The notes beneath the pieces are model-generated. The model saw only the letters and a program-made list of their open reading frames with translations. It did not search any database and was not told the DNA's origin. A stretch of DNA of 64,000 nt from Gemmiger sp. An87 (lineage in GTDB: Bacteria; Bacillota; Clostridia; Oscillospirales; Ruminococcaceae), in contig NZ_NFHD01000005.1 of NCBI RefSeq assembly GCF_002159185.1, positions 82,612 to 146,611 of the forward strand, given 5' to 3'. Numbering within the stretch: position 1 is the stretch's first letter; every line of letters starts with the position of its first letter. Position numbers and translations under genes: made by a program. Below are positions 1-7,857 of the stretch, one piece after another.

Positions 1-195
1 GACGGCTCCCGGGAAAAGGAAGACCTGGTGCAGTGGGCGGATCTGATCCTGTGCACTGGCAGCACGCTGTGTAACGGTACTATTGTGGACTACATGGAGC
101 TGCCGGTACCGGTGGTGTTCTTCGGCATTACGCTGGCGGGCAGCGCGGAGCTTCTGGGCCTGCGCCGGGTTTGTTTTGCGGACCGGTACGAATAA
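1..195 (+). CDS. DUF364-type protein, C-terminal fragment
   Basis: The window opens inside a reading frame of 64 residues that ends with TAA at 193-195. It reads through a glycine-rich segment (CTGSTLCNGT), then VPVVFFGITLAGSAELLGL. This resembles the C-terminal Rossmann-like part of the DUF364 'putative heavy-metal chelation' family, where a TGST-x-NGT turn precedes a PVxFxGxT strand. The N-terminal domain lies outside the window, so length and start cannot be judged. The DUF364 assignment is from memory of the motif and is moderately confident; the biochemical role of the family is only predicted. Confidence 0.6.
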   Translation, partial: DGSREKEDLVQWADLILCTGSTLCNGTIVDYMELPVPVVFFGITLAGSAELLGLRRVCFADRYE

Positions 196-359
196 AGAGA
201 CAAACGGCGGCACGCTGGTTTTGTGAAGCTTTTGAAGCTTTCAGCAAGACCGGCGTGCCGCTTTTTTACGAAAATTACCGCCCGGCACATTGCAGCAAAA
301 ACAGCATACCGCCCGTGGTAGCATGGTGTCACCAACAAGCAGAAAAAGGGAGTGAGACC

Positions 360-482
360 ATGGGAACGATTTTGTTGTTGCTGCTGCTGGGAGCGATGCT
401 GGGCAGCGCGCTGGTATGCTATGCGGGGGTCTGTGTGTCCAGCCGGGAGGAGCGCCGGGAGGAGCGGCAGCGAAGACGGTGA
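360..482 (+). CDS. Small single-pass membrane peptide (putative)
   Basis: A 40-residue frame starts at ATG 360, behind a GGGAG element at 349-353. It has a hydrophobic run of about 25 residues (ILLLLLLGAMLGSALVCYAG) followed by a strongly charged tail rich in Arg and Glu, typical of a small membrane protein with a cytoplasmic basic end. It sits between the DUF364 gene and the GTPase-NYN gene and ends 85 bases before the latter. No family is recognised. The hydrophobic-then-charged pattern and the ribosome-binding site support it, but it is short enough to be chance. Confidence 0.4.
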   Translation: MGTILLLLLLGAMLGSALVCYAGVCVSSREERREERQRRR

Positions 483-567
483 CCGGGCAAAGAGGGAAAA
501 AGCGGCTCGGAATTTTGCAGATTCTGTGATACAATAAAAGGCAGTATGATCACAGGAGATAAACGCG

Positions 568-3150
568 ATGAAACGAATTTGTGCTGGTCTGCTTGCCCAC
601 GTGGACGCAGGCAAGACCACTCTGTCCGAGGCGCTGCTGTATCGGGGCGGCTGCCTGAAAAAGCTGGGCCGGGTGGACCATAAGGATGCCTTTCTGGATA
701 CCAACGCCATGGAGCGGGAGCGGGGCATCACCATCTTTTCCAAGCAGGCGGTGCTCAGCCTGCCCGACGCCCAAATCACCTTGCTGGACACCCCCGGCCA
801 TGTGGACTTTTCCGGCGAGATGGAGCGCACCCTCTCGGTGCTGGACTATGCGGTGCTGGTGGTGAGCGGTACCGACGGTGTACAGAGCCACACCGAGACC
901 GTATGGAAGCTGCTGCGCCGCTATGGGGTGCCGGTGTTTGTGTTTGTGAACAAGATGGACCTGGCCGGAGCGGATCGGCAGGAGGTGCTGGAGCAGCTGG
1001 CCCACTTGGAGGAGGGCTTTGTGCCCTTTGACGGCTCCCTGGACCCGGATGCCTTTGCGGAAGCACTGGCCATGCAGAGCGAGGAGGCCATGGACGCCTA
1101 TCTGGAAAACGGCCAGGTGCCTGCCGATCTGATCACCGCCATGATTGCCCGGCGGCAGGTGTTTCCCTGTCTGTTCGGATCGGCGCTGAAGCTTCAAGGG
1201 GTGGATGAGCTGCTGGAAGCATTGCAGGCTTATACCCGCCAGCCCAAGGCGGCCGAGGAGTTCGCTGCCCGGGTGTTCAAGATCTCCCGGGATGAGCAGG
1301 GCAACCGGCTCACCTGGCTCAAGGTCACCGGCGGAAGCCTGCGGGTGAAGGCGCTGCTCACCGGTGAGGACCAGGATGGCCAGTCCTGGCAGGAAAAAGC
1401 GGACCAACTGCGCGTATATTCCGGTGCAAAATTCCAGATGGTAGAACAGGCCCCGGCGGGAACCGTGTGCGCGGTCACCGGTCTGACCCGCACCTGGGCG
1501 GGCCAGGGCCTGGGCGAAGAGACCATGGGCCGGGCCCCGGTGCTGCAGCCGGTGCAGAGCTGCCGCCTGCTGCTGCCCGAGGGCTGCGATGCCCACGCGG
1601 TGCTCCCCAAGCTGACCCAGCTGCAGGAGGAGGACCCCCAGCTGCGCATCGTGTGGAACGAGCGGTTGGCCGAGATTCATCTGCAGATGATGGGGGAGGT
1701 GCAGCTGGATGTACTCAAGCGGCTGATCTGGGAACGGTTCGGCCTAGCTGTGGGCTTTGGTCCCGGCAGTATTGTGTATAAGGAGACCATCGCGGGCCCG
1801 GTGGAGGGTGTGGGCCATTTTGAACCCCTGCGCCATTATGCCGAGGTGCATCTGCTGCTGGAGCCGCTGCCTCGGGGCGCGGGTCTGCAATTTGATACGA
1901 TTTGCAGCGAGGACGTGCTGGACCGGAACTGGCAGCGGCTGATCCTCACCCACCTGGAGGAGAAGGAGCATCTGGGGGTGCTCACCGGAAGCCCCATCAC
2001 CGATATGAAGATCACCCTCACCGCGGGCAGGGCGCATTTGAAGCACACCGAGGGCGGCGATTTCCGCCAGGCCACCTACCGGGCGGTACGCCAGGGTCTG
2101 ATGCAGGCGGACAGCATCCTGCTGGAGCCCTGGTATGAGTTCCGGCTGGAGGTGCCCGCCGAGCAGGTGGGCCGGGCCATGGCGGATGTGCAGCGGATGG
2201 GGGGCAGCTTTGATCCGCCCGAGCTGCTGGGGGAAACCTCGGTGCTCACCGGCAGCGTACCGGTGGCTGAGATGCGGGGCTATGCCATGGAGTTGGCCGG
2301 GTATACCCGGGGCAAGGGGCGGCTGGCCTGTACGCTGGCGGGCTACCGGCCCTGCCACGACGCCCCCGCCGTGATCGAGGCAATGGGTTACGATCCCGAG
2401 CGGGATACCGAAAATCCGCCGGATTCGGTGTTCTGCGCCCACGGCGCGGGTTATACCGTGAAGTGGGATGAGGTGCCCGCCCACGCCCATGTGGAAAGCG
2501 GCGTGCGCCTGAACGAGCCGGAACCGGAGGAGCAGCCCGCACCCCGGCAGACCAGACGGCAGAGCGCGCCTGTTTCCTCGCTGGAGGAGGACAAGCAGCT
2601 TGCAGCCATCTTCGAGCGCACCTACGGCTCTTCCAAGGGACGGGAGCTGTTCCGTCCCGCGCCGGTGAAGCAGGCGGAGTATCATTTTGAACCCAGCGGG
2701 CCGGAGTATCTGCTGGTGGACGGCTATAACCTGATCTTTGCCTGGGAGGAGCTGAAAAAGCTGGCGGCGGATAATCTGGCGGGCGCCCGTCAGGCGTTGG
2801 CGGACCTGCTGTGCAATTACCGGGGCTTCCATGATTGCCAGGTGATTCTGGTGTTCGACGCCTATAAGGTGCCCCATGGCACAGGCGAGGTGAGCCGGTA
2901 TCATAATATCCACATCGTCTACACCAAGGAAGCAGAAACTGCCGATATGTACATCGAGAAAACCACCTATCAGCTGGCGAAAAAACGGCGGGTGCGGGTG
3001 GTTACATCGGACGGTGCGGAACAGCTGATCATTCTGGGGCATGGTGCGCTGCGCATTTCCGCCCGTTCCTTCCGGGAAGAGGTGGAGCGCACCAACGGTG
3101 AGATCCGGCGTATTCTGGAGGAAAACCGCCTGAAAAACGCCCGGCGGTAA
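568..3150 (+). CDS. Tet(M)/EF-G-like translational GTPase fused to a Rae1/YacP-like NYN nuclease domain
   Basis: The protein has 860 residues and starts at ATG 568 behind AGGAGA. Residues 1 to about 640 form a translational GTPase: G1 AHVDAGKT (10-17), G2 region ERERGITI (49-56), G3 DTPGH (74-78), G4 NKMD (128-131), G5 GSA (204-206), then EF-G-like domains II-V. After a Pro/Glu-rich linker, a NYN (PIN-like) domain begins near 714 with VDGYNLIFAW (Asp718, Asn721), an acidic VFDAYKV strand and VVTSDGAEQ. That domain resembles YacP/Rae1, the ribosome-associated A-site mRNase of Bacillus. The domain IV tip reads HLKHTEGGDF (about 490-499) instead of the YSPVSTPADF loop used by Tet(M), so tetracycline protection is doubtful. 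I infer a ribosome-acting mRNA cleavage or rescue factor. Automated pipelines probably label it tetracycline resistance. Confidence 0.85.
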   Translation: MKRICAGLLAHVDAGKTTLSEALLYRGGCLKKLGRVDHKDAFLDTNAMERERGITIFSKQAVLSLPDAQITLLDTPGHVDFSGEMERTLSVLDYAVLVVSGTDGVQSHTETVWKLLRRYGVPVFVFVNKMDLAGADRQEVLEQLAHLEEGFVPFDGSLDPDAFAEALAMQSEEAMDAYLENGQVPADLITAMIARRQVFPCLFGSALKLQGVDELLEALQAYTRQPKAAEEFAARVFKISRDEQGNRLTWLKVTGGSLRVKALLTGEDQDGQSWQEKADQLRVYSGAKFQMVEQAPAGTVCAVTGLTRTWAGQGLGEETMGRAPVLQPVQSCRLLLPEGCDAHAVLPKLTQLQEEDPQLRIVWNERLAEIHLQMMGEVQLDVLKRLIWERFGLAVGFGPGSIVYKETIAGPVEGVGHFEPLRHYAEVHLLLEPLPRGAGLQFDTICSEDVLDRNWQRLILTHLEEKEHLGVLTGSPITDMKITLTAGRAHLKHTEGGDFRQATYRAVRQGLMQADSILLEPWYEFRLEVPAEQVGRAMADVQRMGGSFDPPELLGETSVLTGSVPVAEMRGYAMELAGYTRGKGRLACTLAGYRPCHDAPAVIEAMGYDPERDTENPPDSVFCAHGAGYTVKWDEVPAHAHVESGVRLNEPEPEEQPAPRQTRRQSAPVSSLEEDKQLAAIFERTYGSSKGRELFRPAPVKQAEYHFEPSGPEYLLVDGYNLIFAWEELKKLAADNLAGARQALADLLCNYRGFHDCQVILVFDAYKVPHGTGEVSRYHNIHIVYTKEAETADMYIEKTTYQLAKKRRVRVVTSDGAEQLIILGHGALRISARSFREEVERTNGEIRRILEENRLKNARR

Positions 3151-3195
3151 AGGGCTGCAAGAAAAGAGAAAAGGGCAGGGAGAGGAAACGAAAAC

Positions 3196-3233
3196 GGCGT
3201 CCCGGTTTTGCAAAAGCGCAAAGCCGGGACGCC
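3196..3233 (+). terminator. Hairpin terminator after the GTPase-NYN gene
   Basis: A perfect 10-bp stem (GGCGTCCCGG at 3196-3205 with CCGGGACGCC at 3224-3233) lies 46 bases after the stop codon. A second A/T-rich hairpin with one mismatch (3242-3270), whose right arm contains six T residues, follows at once and abuts the tRNA promoter. Together they probably end the upstream transcript. Confidence 0.6.
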
Positions 3234-3255
3234 GCTGCATACCGCGAAAAAAGGC

Positions 3256-3284
3256 TTGCTTTTTTGGCGGTGCTATAGTATAAT
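3256..3284 (+). promoter_or_regulatory. Sigma-70 type promoter of tRNA-Leu
   Basis: TTGCTT at 3256-3261, a 17-base spacer and TATAAT at 3279-3284 place the -10 box 18 bases before the mature tRNA 5' end at 3303. Confidence 0.75.
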
Positions 3285-3302
3285 AAACCCTGTTACAAAT
3301 AA

Positions 3303-3388
3303 GCCGGTGTGTCGGAATGGCAGACGATGCGGACTCAAAATCCGTTGGTGGCAACACCGTGTGGGTTCAAGTCCCACCACCGGCACCA
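3303..3388 (+). tRNA. tRNA-Leu (anticodon CAA)
   Basis: The 86-base gene folds as a class II tRNA. The acceptor stem GCCGGTG pairs with CACCGGC, the anticodon stem GCGGA/TCCGT closes the loop CTCAAAA (anticodon CAA), a long variable arm follows, and the T-arm carries GTTCAAG. Discriminator A (3385) and CCA (3386-3388) are encoded. It reads leucine UUG codons. It lies 15 bases after its own -10 box and a few bases before a terminator, so it is a single-gene unit. Its 3' side borders a serine recombinase remnant and the CRISPR locus. Confidence 0.95.
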
Positions 3389-3392
3389 TGTT

Positions 3393-3429
3393 AAAAGCTA
3401 CATTTTGAGAAATCAAAGTGTAGCTTTTT
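3393..3429 (+). terminator. Rho-independent terminator of tRNA-Leu
   Basis: The arms AAAAGCTACATTTTG and CAAAGTGTAGCTTTTT (one G.T pair) form a stem around AGAAAT and end in a T run, five bases after the tRNA CCA. Confidence 0.85.
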
Positions 3430-3447
3430 CTTATGTTTTCATATAGT

Positions 3448-3489
3448 AAAAATTCCTCCATGCTATACTTTTGGCATGGAGGAATTTTT
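3448..3489 (+). promoter_or_regulatory. 15-bp perfect hairpin covering the recombinase ribosome-binding site
   Basis: AAAAATTCCTCCATG (3448-3462) is the exact reverse complement of CATGGAGGAATTTTT (3475-3489), with a 12-base loop. The right arm contains the GGAGGA ribosome-binding site of the recombinase, whose ATG follows directly at 3490. If transcription starts upstream of 3448, the site would be masked. A TATACT in the loop (3464-3469) could instead be a -10 box that starts transcription past the left arm, though no good -35 box is seen. Confidence 0.6.
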
Positions 3490-4455
3490 ATGATGCCGGA
3501 AATGAGTACTTTTTCTCATAAGAAAGAAAAATTGCGGGTTGCAGCTTACTGTCGAGTCAGCACGAAGCATACAGAACAGCTGGAAAGTCTTGAAATTCAG
3601 AAATCTTACTTTGAAACCGTTATTCGGGAGAATCCAAACTGGAGCTTGGTGAAAATCTATTCTGATGTTGGTTCTGCTTTGAGAACGAAAAACAGGCCGG
3701 GTTATCGGCAGATGATCCTGGACGGTAAAAAAGGCTTGTTTGACTTGGTTTCAGTGAAATCATTAAGCCGGTTTGGACGTAATACGGTCGAAACCTTGGC
3801 ACAGATAAGGGAGTGGAAGCAAATGAATATTGGGGTGTATGCCGAAATGGAAAGTATTGATACCAGAAAGGTGAACGACAGTGCGCTCAGCATTTTTCTG
3901 GCTATGGCTCAGGAAGAAAGCTGCAGCAAAAGTGAGAATATCAAATTTGGGATTCGAGCACGGATGCGCAGTGGGAAGGCGATTCTCAACCACACTCAGT
4001 TTCTTGGCTATACAAAGGGCTCAGATGGGGTGTTAGTTGTTGTTCCTGAAGAGGCGGAGATCGTGCGGAAAATTTTTGACTTATATTTGCAGGGGTATGG
4101 TGTGCGAAAAATCAAAAGGCATCTGGAGAAACATGGAATAAAGACAGCAACAGGGAAAGATATTTGGAGCACATCAACCATCGACCGTATGCTGAGCAAT
4201 GAAAAGTACATTGGTAATGCGCTGATGCAGAAAATCTATACGCCTGATTTTTTAACGGGTAAGCAGGAAAAGAACGATGGGACTTTCAGTATGTTTTTCG
4301 TGGAGAATGCGCATGAAGCAATTGTTGATAAAGAAATATTCGAAAAGGTTCAAGAGAGGAAAAAAGCGCATTCAAAAAAACTTGAAATTTTTGTCTTGAG
4401 GCGTATGGTTAGATGGAGACTAGAAAAGATTGTTTTTACTCTAGTGCGAGTATGA
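3490..4455 (+). CDS. Serine site-specific recombinase, C-terminally truncated
   Basis: The frame codes 321 residues from ATG 3490. Residues 15-155 form a resolvase/invertase catalytic domain with the nucleophile Ser24 in YCRVS, then DLVSVKSLSRFGRN and MAQEES. A 'Recombinase' DNA-binding domain follows (VRKIFDLYLQGYGVRKI, then WSTSTIDRMLSNEKYIGNA). Large serine recombinases usually run 450-550 residues with a zinc ribbon and a coiled coil. Here the family pattern stops after KAHSKK, and the last 25 or so residues are unrelated, running into the leader of the first CRISPR array. The DNA is visibly more AT-rich than its flanks. It is probably an inactive relic of an integrative element that brought or neighboured the CRISPR locus. 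Confidence 0.85.
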   Translation: MMPEMSTFSHKKEKLRVAAYCRVSTKHTEQLESLEIQKSYFETVIRENPNWSLVKIYSDVGSALRTKNRPGYRQMILDGKKGLFDLVSVKSLSRFGRNTVETLAQIREWKQMNIGVYAEMESIDTRKVNDSALSIFLAMAQEESCSKSENIKFGIRARMRSGKAILNHTQFLGYTKGSDGVLVVVPEEAEIVRKIFDLYLQGYGVRKIKRHLEKHGIKTATGKDIWSTSTIDRMLSNEKYIGNALMQKIYTPDFLTGKQEKNDGTFSMFFVENAHEAIVDKEIFEKVQERKKAHSKKLEIFVLRRMVRWRLEKIVFTLVRV

Positions 4456-4614
4456 AAAGAACATCAAAACCCAGGAGTCTTCGCACCAAAGAAGTGCCTT
4501 TTGAAATGTATAAAACGTTGAAAGGACTTTGACAAATCTCTAAAAATCGCGTATGGTAATGGTAGTATAGCAAGTTTGACTACAAAAAGAACCGATTTTT
4601 TGTAGCATTTTGCT
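4444..4614 (+). promoter_or_regulatory. CRISPR leader of array 1
   Basis: This AT-rich stretch precedes the first repeat. It matches the array 2 leader in three places: GTGCGA (4444-4449), TCGCAC (4481-4486) at the same 37-base offset with the context GGAGTCTTCGCACCAAA, and an end reading TTTTTTGTAGCATTTTGCT against the repeat. The other leader reads TATTTTGTGAACTTTTGCT there. The end of the recombinase frame overlaps its first bases. Confidence 0.75.
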
Positions 4615-5443
4615 GTCGCTCTCCGCGAGGAGAGCGTGGATAGAAATACCGAGTATGAGTATGAGAGGACAAAAGACGGGGAGTCGCTCTCCGCGAGGAG
4701 AGCGTGGATAGAAATGTCCCACAGCGGGACGAACTCGGTCAACTTGAACGTCGCTCTCCGCGAGGAGAGCGTGGATAGAAATTGTTGGGTGATAAACCGG
4801 TTGAAAAAGTTGCTGCGTCGCTCTCCGCGAGGAGAGCGTGGATAGAAATTCCTTGCGGTATTTCCCTTTCTCCTTGTTCCAGGTCGCTCTCCGCGAGGAG
4901 AGCGTGGATAGAAATCACGTAACTCCCCAGCGACCGGCGAATCACCGGGGTGTCGCTCTCCGCGAGGAGAGCGTGGATAGAAATCTCGATAGGCATTTCC
5001 CCGGCTACAGGCCACTCCAGGTCGCTCTCCGCGAGGAGAGCGTGGATAGAAATTTCAATCTCTGAAACATAAGCGCCCTCACAGCAGTCGCTCTCCGCGA
5101 GGAGAGCGTGGATAGAAATTGACGATCATGCACTTATATTCCCAGCTAGGGCCGTCGCTCTCCGCGAGGAGAGCGTGGATAGAAATTTGCTCATCAGTCC
5201 GTTTCCCACCAGCAGTATGCCGTCGCTCTCCGCGAGGAGAGCGTGGATAGAAATTTGTTCGTCATATGACTTTTTTAGTCGATCATACGTCGCTCTCCGC
5301 GAGGAGAGCGTGGATAGAAATTTCCTGCGCCTGCCGGTCGCCCAGAAGAGCTCGCGTCGCTCTCCGCGAGGAGAGCGTGGATAGAAATAAAATACCAAAA
5401 ATACAATTTTCGCGGGAGGAGGTGTCGCTCTCCGCGAGGAGAG
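4615..5443 (+). CRISPR. Type I-C CRISPR array 1 (12 spacers)
   Basis: Twelve identical 33-base repeats start at 4615, 4683, 4750, 4817, 4883, 4952, 5021, 5087, 5154, 5222, 5289 and 5356. A thirteenth at 5424 keeps only its first 20 bases. Each repeat is GT, stem CGCTCTCC, loop GCGA, stem GGAGAGCG, then an 11-base tail TGGATAGAAAT. Spacers are 33-36 bases. The stem-loop with an 11-base tail fits Cas5c processing, which leaves the tail as the crRNA 5' handle. The truncated last repeat marks the distal end, so the leader is on the left and transcription runs rightwards toward cas3. Spacer 5 (4916-4951) also occurs in array 2. Confidence 0.98.
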
Positions 5444-5452
5444 AATTCTAAG

Positions 5453-5500
5453 CAAAAGCGTAGTTTTCGGTTTAGCATTGTGCTGAAAACTACGCTTTTG
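5453..5500 (+). terminator. Terminator after CRISPR array 1
   Basis: CAAAAGCGTAGTTTTC (5453-5468) pairs perfectly with GAAAACTACGCTTTTG (5485-5500) around a 16-base loop and is followed by TTTGTTTT. It should separate array transcription from the cas operon. Confidence 0.8.
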
Positions 5501-5609
5501 TTTGTTTTGACGTAATATTTAGGAACAGGTAATAATTTAAAAAGCTTTATGATAAGTAGGTTGGAATGGGAAAATCAGGAAATAAATCCGTACTATTGGA
5601 CATTCAGCG

Positions 5610-5618
5610 TGTTATACT
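5610..5618 (+). promoter_or_regulatory. Extended -10 promoter of the cas operon (putative)
   Basis: TGTTATACT at 5610-5618 is an extended -10 element (TG, one base, TATACT) 37 bases before the cas3 ATG. A TTGGAC at 5596-5601 is only 11 bases upstream, too close to serve as its -35 box, so the extended -10 may act alone. It is the only good promoter candidate between the array 1 terminator and cas3. Confidence 0.5.
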
Positions 5619-5655
5619 TTAGAAAAGAGTTACAGTTGAATGCGGAGGTGAAAAC

Positions 5656-7815
5656 ATGAACTCCATGGATGAATCCTATAGATTGGCACATGTTTCTGAG
5701 GATGGGTTACGCCAGCAAACGATTTTGGAACATTTGAATGGAACGGCAAATCTGGCTTCCGGTTTTGCAGAACCCTTTGGTGCTGCGGCACAGGCGTATC
5801 TGGCGGGAATGCTGCACGATATCGGAAAATACAGCGATGCGTTCCAAAAACGACTGGCTGGTGGGGAAAAAACAGATCATTCCACTGCCGGTGCGCAGGA
5901 GGCCTTTTCCATGAGGCAGCTGGAGGTGGCTTTTGCAGTGGCAGGACACCATGGCGGCTTGCCGGATGGCGGAGCCAAAAGTGATACAGAAAGCTCTACC
6001 TTATTTGGCCGTATCAAGAAAACTGCAATTCCTGATTATAGTGAATGGAAGAAGGAGGTAAAACTTCCGGATGAGACGGAAAGAAAACACTTTACGGATG
6101 GCTTTTCCACTGCTTTTTATACGAGAATGCTGTATTCCTGTCTGGTGGACGCAGACTATTTGGATACAGAAACCTTTATGAATGGAGGCCCTGCACCGCG
6201 CGGGGGAACTCAGCCGCCGGAACAATTGCTCGATCGATTGCAGGAATATGTTGCTCCCTGGTGGGATGCAAAAAATGAACTGAACAAAAAGCGATGTGAA
6301 ATTCTTCGCGCCTGTTTTGAAAAAGGTGTGACGGAGCAGCCGGGGCTTTTTACCCTGACGGTACCCACAGGCGGAGGAAAGACTGTCTCCTCGCTGGCCT
6401 TCTCACTGTCTCATGCGGTGGCACATGGAAAACGGCGGATTGTTTATGTGATTCCTTATACATCTATCATTGACCAGACTGCTGAGGTGTTTACCAACAT
6501 TTTAGGCGAGGAAAATGTGTTGGAACATCATTCGGGCAGTGATGCGGTGATGGAGGAAAGCCAATCAGACCCGGATACTTACCGTAAGGTGCTTGCGACG
6601 GAAAACTGGGATGCGCCGGTGATCGTTACGACCGCAGTACAGTTTTTTGAATCGCTGTTCGCTAACCGTTCTTCCCGCTGCCGCAAGCTGCACAATCTGG
6701 CTGATAGTGTGATTGTGTTTGATGAGGCGCAGACGCTTCCACTGGCTTATCTGCGCCCCTGTGTGGCGGCTATTGGGCAGTTGGTGCGTTATTATGGGGC
6801 AAGCGCTGTTTTATGCACAGCTACTCAGCCGGCGTTGGAACCATTGTTCCGGGAACTGGCTTCGGGGCTGATACTACGGGAGATTTGTAACGATACAGCC
6901 GACTTGTACCATTTCTTTCACCGTACAAATCTGCACAATGAAGGAGAACTTACAGAAGACCAGTTGGCAGAGAAATTGGGCCAGGCACAGCAGGGGCTGT
7001 GTGTAGTTAATCGTCGGGCAACGGCACAGCGGCTGTACAGTAGTTTACCTGCCGATGGTAGCTACTGCCTGACAACACTTCTTTGTGCAGCTGACCGCAA
7101 ACGTCTGCTGAGGGAGATTCGCACTCGCTTACAAAAAGGACTGCCATGTCGTGTTGTGTCCACTTCGTTGATCGAGGCCGGTGTGGATGTGGATTTTCCG
7201 GTGGCATGGCGGGAGGAAGCAGGGCTGGATTCGGTTTTGCAAACGGCAGGACGGTGCAATCGGGAGGGAAAACATCCGGTGGCGGATAGTGTGGTTACTG
7301 TTTTTCGGCTGAGTGGTCAGCCGGTTCCACAGATCATTCGTCAAAATGCAGACGCAGCGCGCAGTGTGTGGCGCAACTTTGAAGATGTCTCACAGCCGCA
7401 GGCAATCGAAGCATATTTTTCCCTTTTGTATGCGGTAAAGGGAGAAGACGCGCTGGATCAGAAACAAATTTTGAAGGGCTTCAATGAAACAATGGAAGGG
7501 CGTATGCTTCCCTTTGCGACTGCTGCGGAACGATTCCGTCTGATCGAATCCTGCGCGGTGACGGTATATATACCAACAGAAGAGAACCAGGAACTGCTCG
7601 CAGCTCTGTGGGAGGGAAATGGTAGCCGTTCTTTGTATCGCAAATTGGGCCAATACGGCGTCACGGTGTATCCTGAACATCTTGCGGCGCTGCATGCGGC
7701 CGGTGCGGTGGAAACGCTGGATGGGGAAGACTGGGTGCTGACGGATACTACCCTGTACAATCGTGAGACCGGACTCGCTCTGGACGTGGAAACAGGGAAA
7801 GCCTGGATGATATAA
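5656..7815 (+). CDS. cas3: CRISPR-associated helicase/nuclease Cas3 (type I-C)
   Basis: The protein has 719 residues and starts at ATG 5656 behind GGAGGTG. An N-terminal HD nuclease domain shows LHDIGKY (His54, Asp55), DHSTAGA and GHHGG (His98, His99). The superfamily 2 helicase follows with Walker A PTGGGKT (237-243), DEAQ (356-359) and motifs V/VI in STSLIEAGVDVDFP and QTAGRCNREG. Cas3 is recruited by Cascade to the R-loop, unwinds the target and degrades it 3' to 5'. All key residues look intact. It is the first gene of the cas operon and lies 213 bases after array 1. The length is normal to slightly short for I-C Cas3. Confidence 0.97.
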   Translation: MNSMDESYRLAHVSEDGLRQQTILEHLNGTANLASGFAEPFGAAAQAYLAGMLHDIGKYSDAFQKRLAGGEKTDHSTAGAQEAFSMRQLEVAFAVAGHHGGLPDGGAKSDTESSTLFGRIKKTAIPDYSEWKKEVKLPDETERKHFTDGFSTAFYTRMLYSCLVDADYLDTETFMNGGPAPRGGTQPPEQLLDRLQEYVAPWWDAKNELNKKRCEILRACFEKGVTEQPGLFTLTVPTGGGKTVSSLAFSLSHAVAHGKRRIVYVIPYTSIIDQTAEVFTNILGEENVLEHHSGSDAVMEESQSDPDTYRKVLATENWDAPVIVTTAVQFFESLFANRSSRCRKLHNLADSVIVFDEAQTLPLAYLRPCVAAIGQLVRYYGASAVLCTATQPALEPLFRELASGLILREICNDTADLYHFFHRTNLHNEGELTEDQLAEKLGQAQQGLCVVNRRATAQRLYSSLPADGSYCLTTLLCAADRKRLLREIRTRLQKGLPCRVVSTSLIEAGVDVDFPVAWREEAGLDSVLQTAGRCNREGKHPVADSVVTVFRLSGQPVPQIIRQNADAARSVWRNFEDVSQPQAIEAYFSLLYAVKGEDALDQKQILKGFNETMEGRMLPFATAAERFRLIESCAVTVYIPTEENQELLAALWEGNGSRSLYRKLGQYGVTVYPEHLAALHAAGAVETLDGEDWVLTDTTLYNRETGLALDVETGKAWMI

Positions 7816-7857
7816 AAGCATGAGTCTTGTGAAATGGATAGTAAGGAGGAATGTTGG

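Noticed and set aside
568..3150. Tetracycline resistance determinant
   Set aside because: GTPase similarity alone suggests it, but the Tet(M) domain IV tip is missing and a nuclease domain is fused. I keep it as a translation factor of unknown action.
4464..5478. Open frames on both strands with repeated peptides such as LSARRAWIEI, VALREESVDRN and ISIHALLAESD
   Set aside because: They are translations of the array 1 repeats, whose 33-base length keeps a frame open; no ribosome-binding sites or family features.
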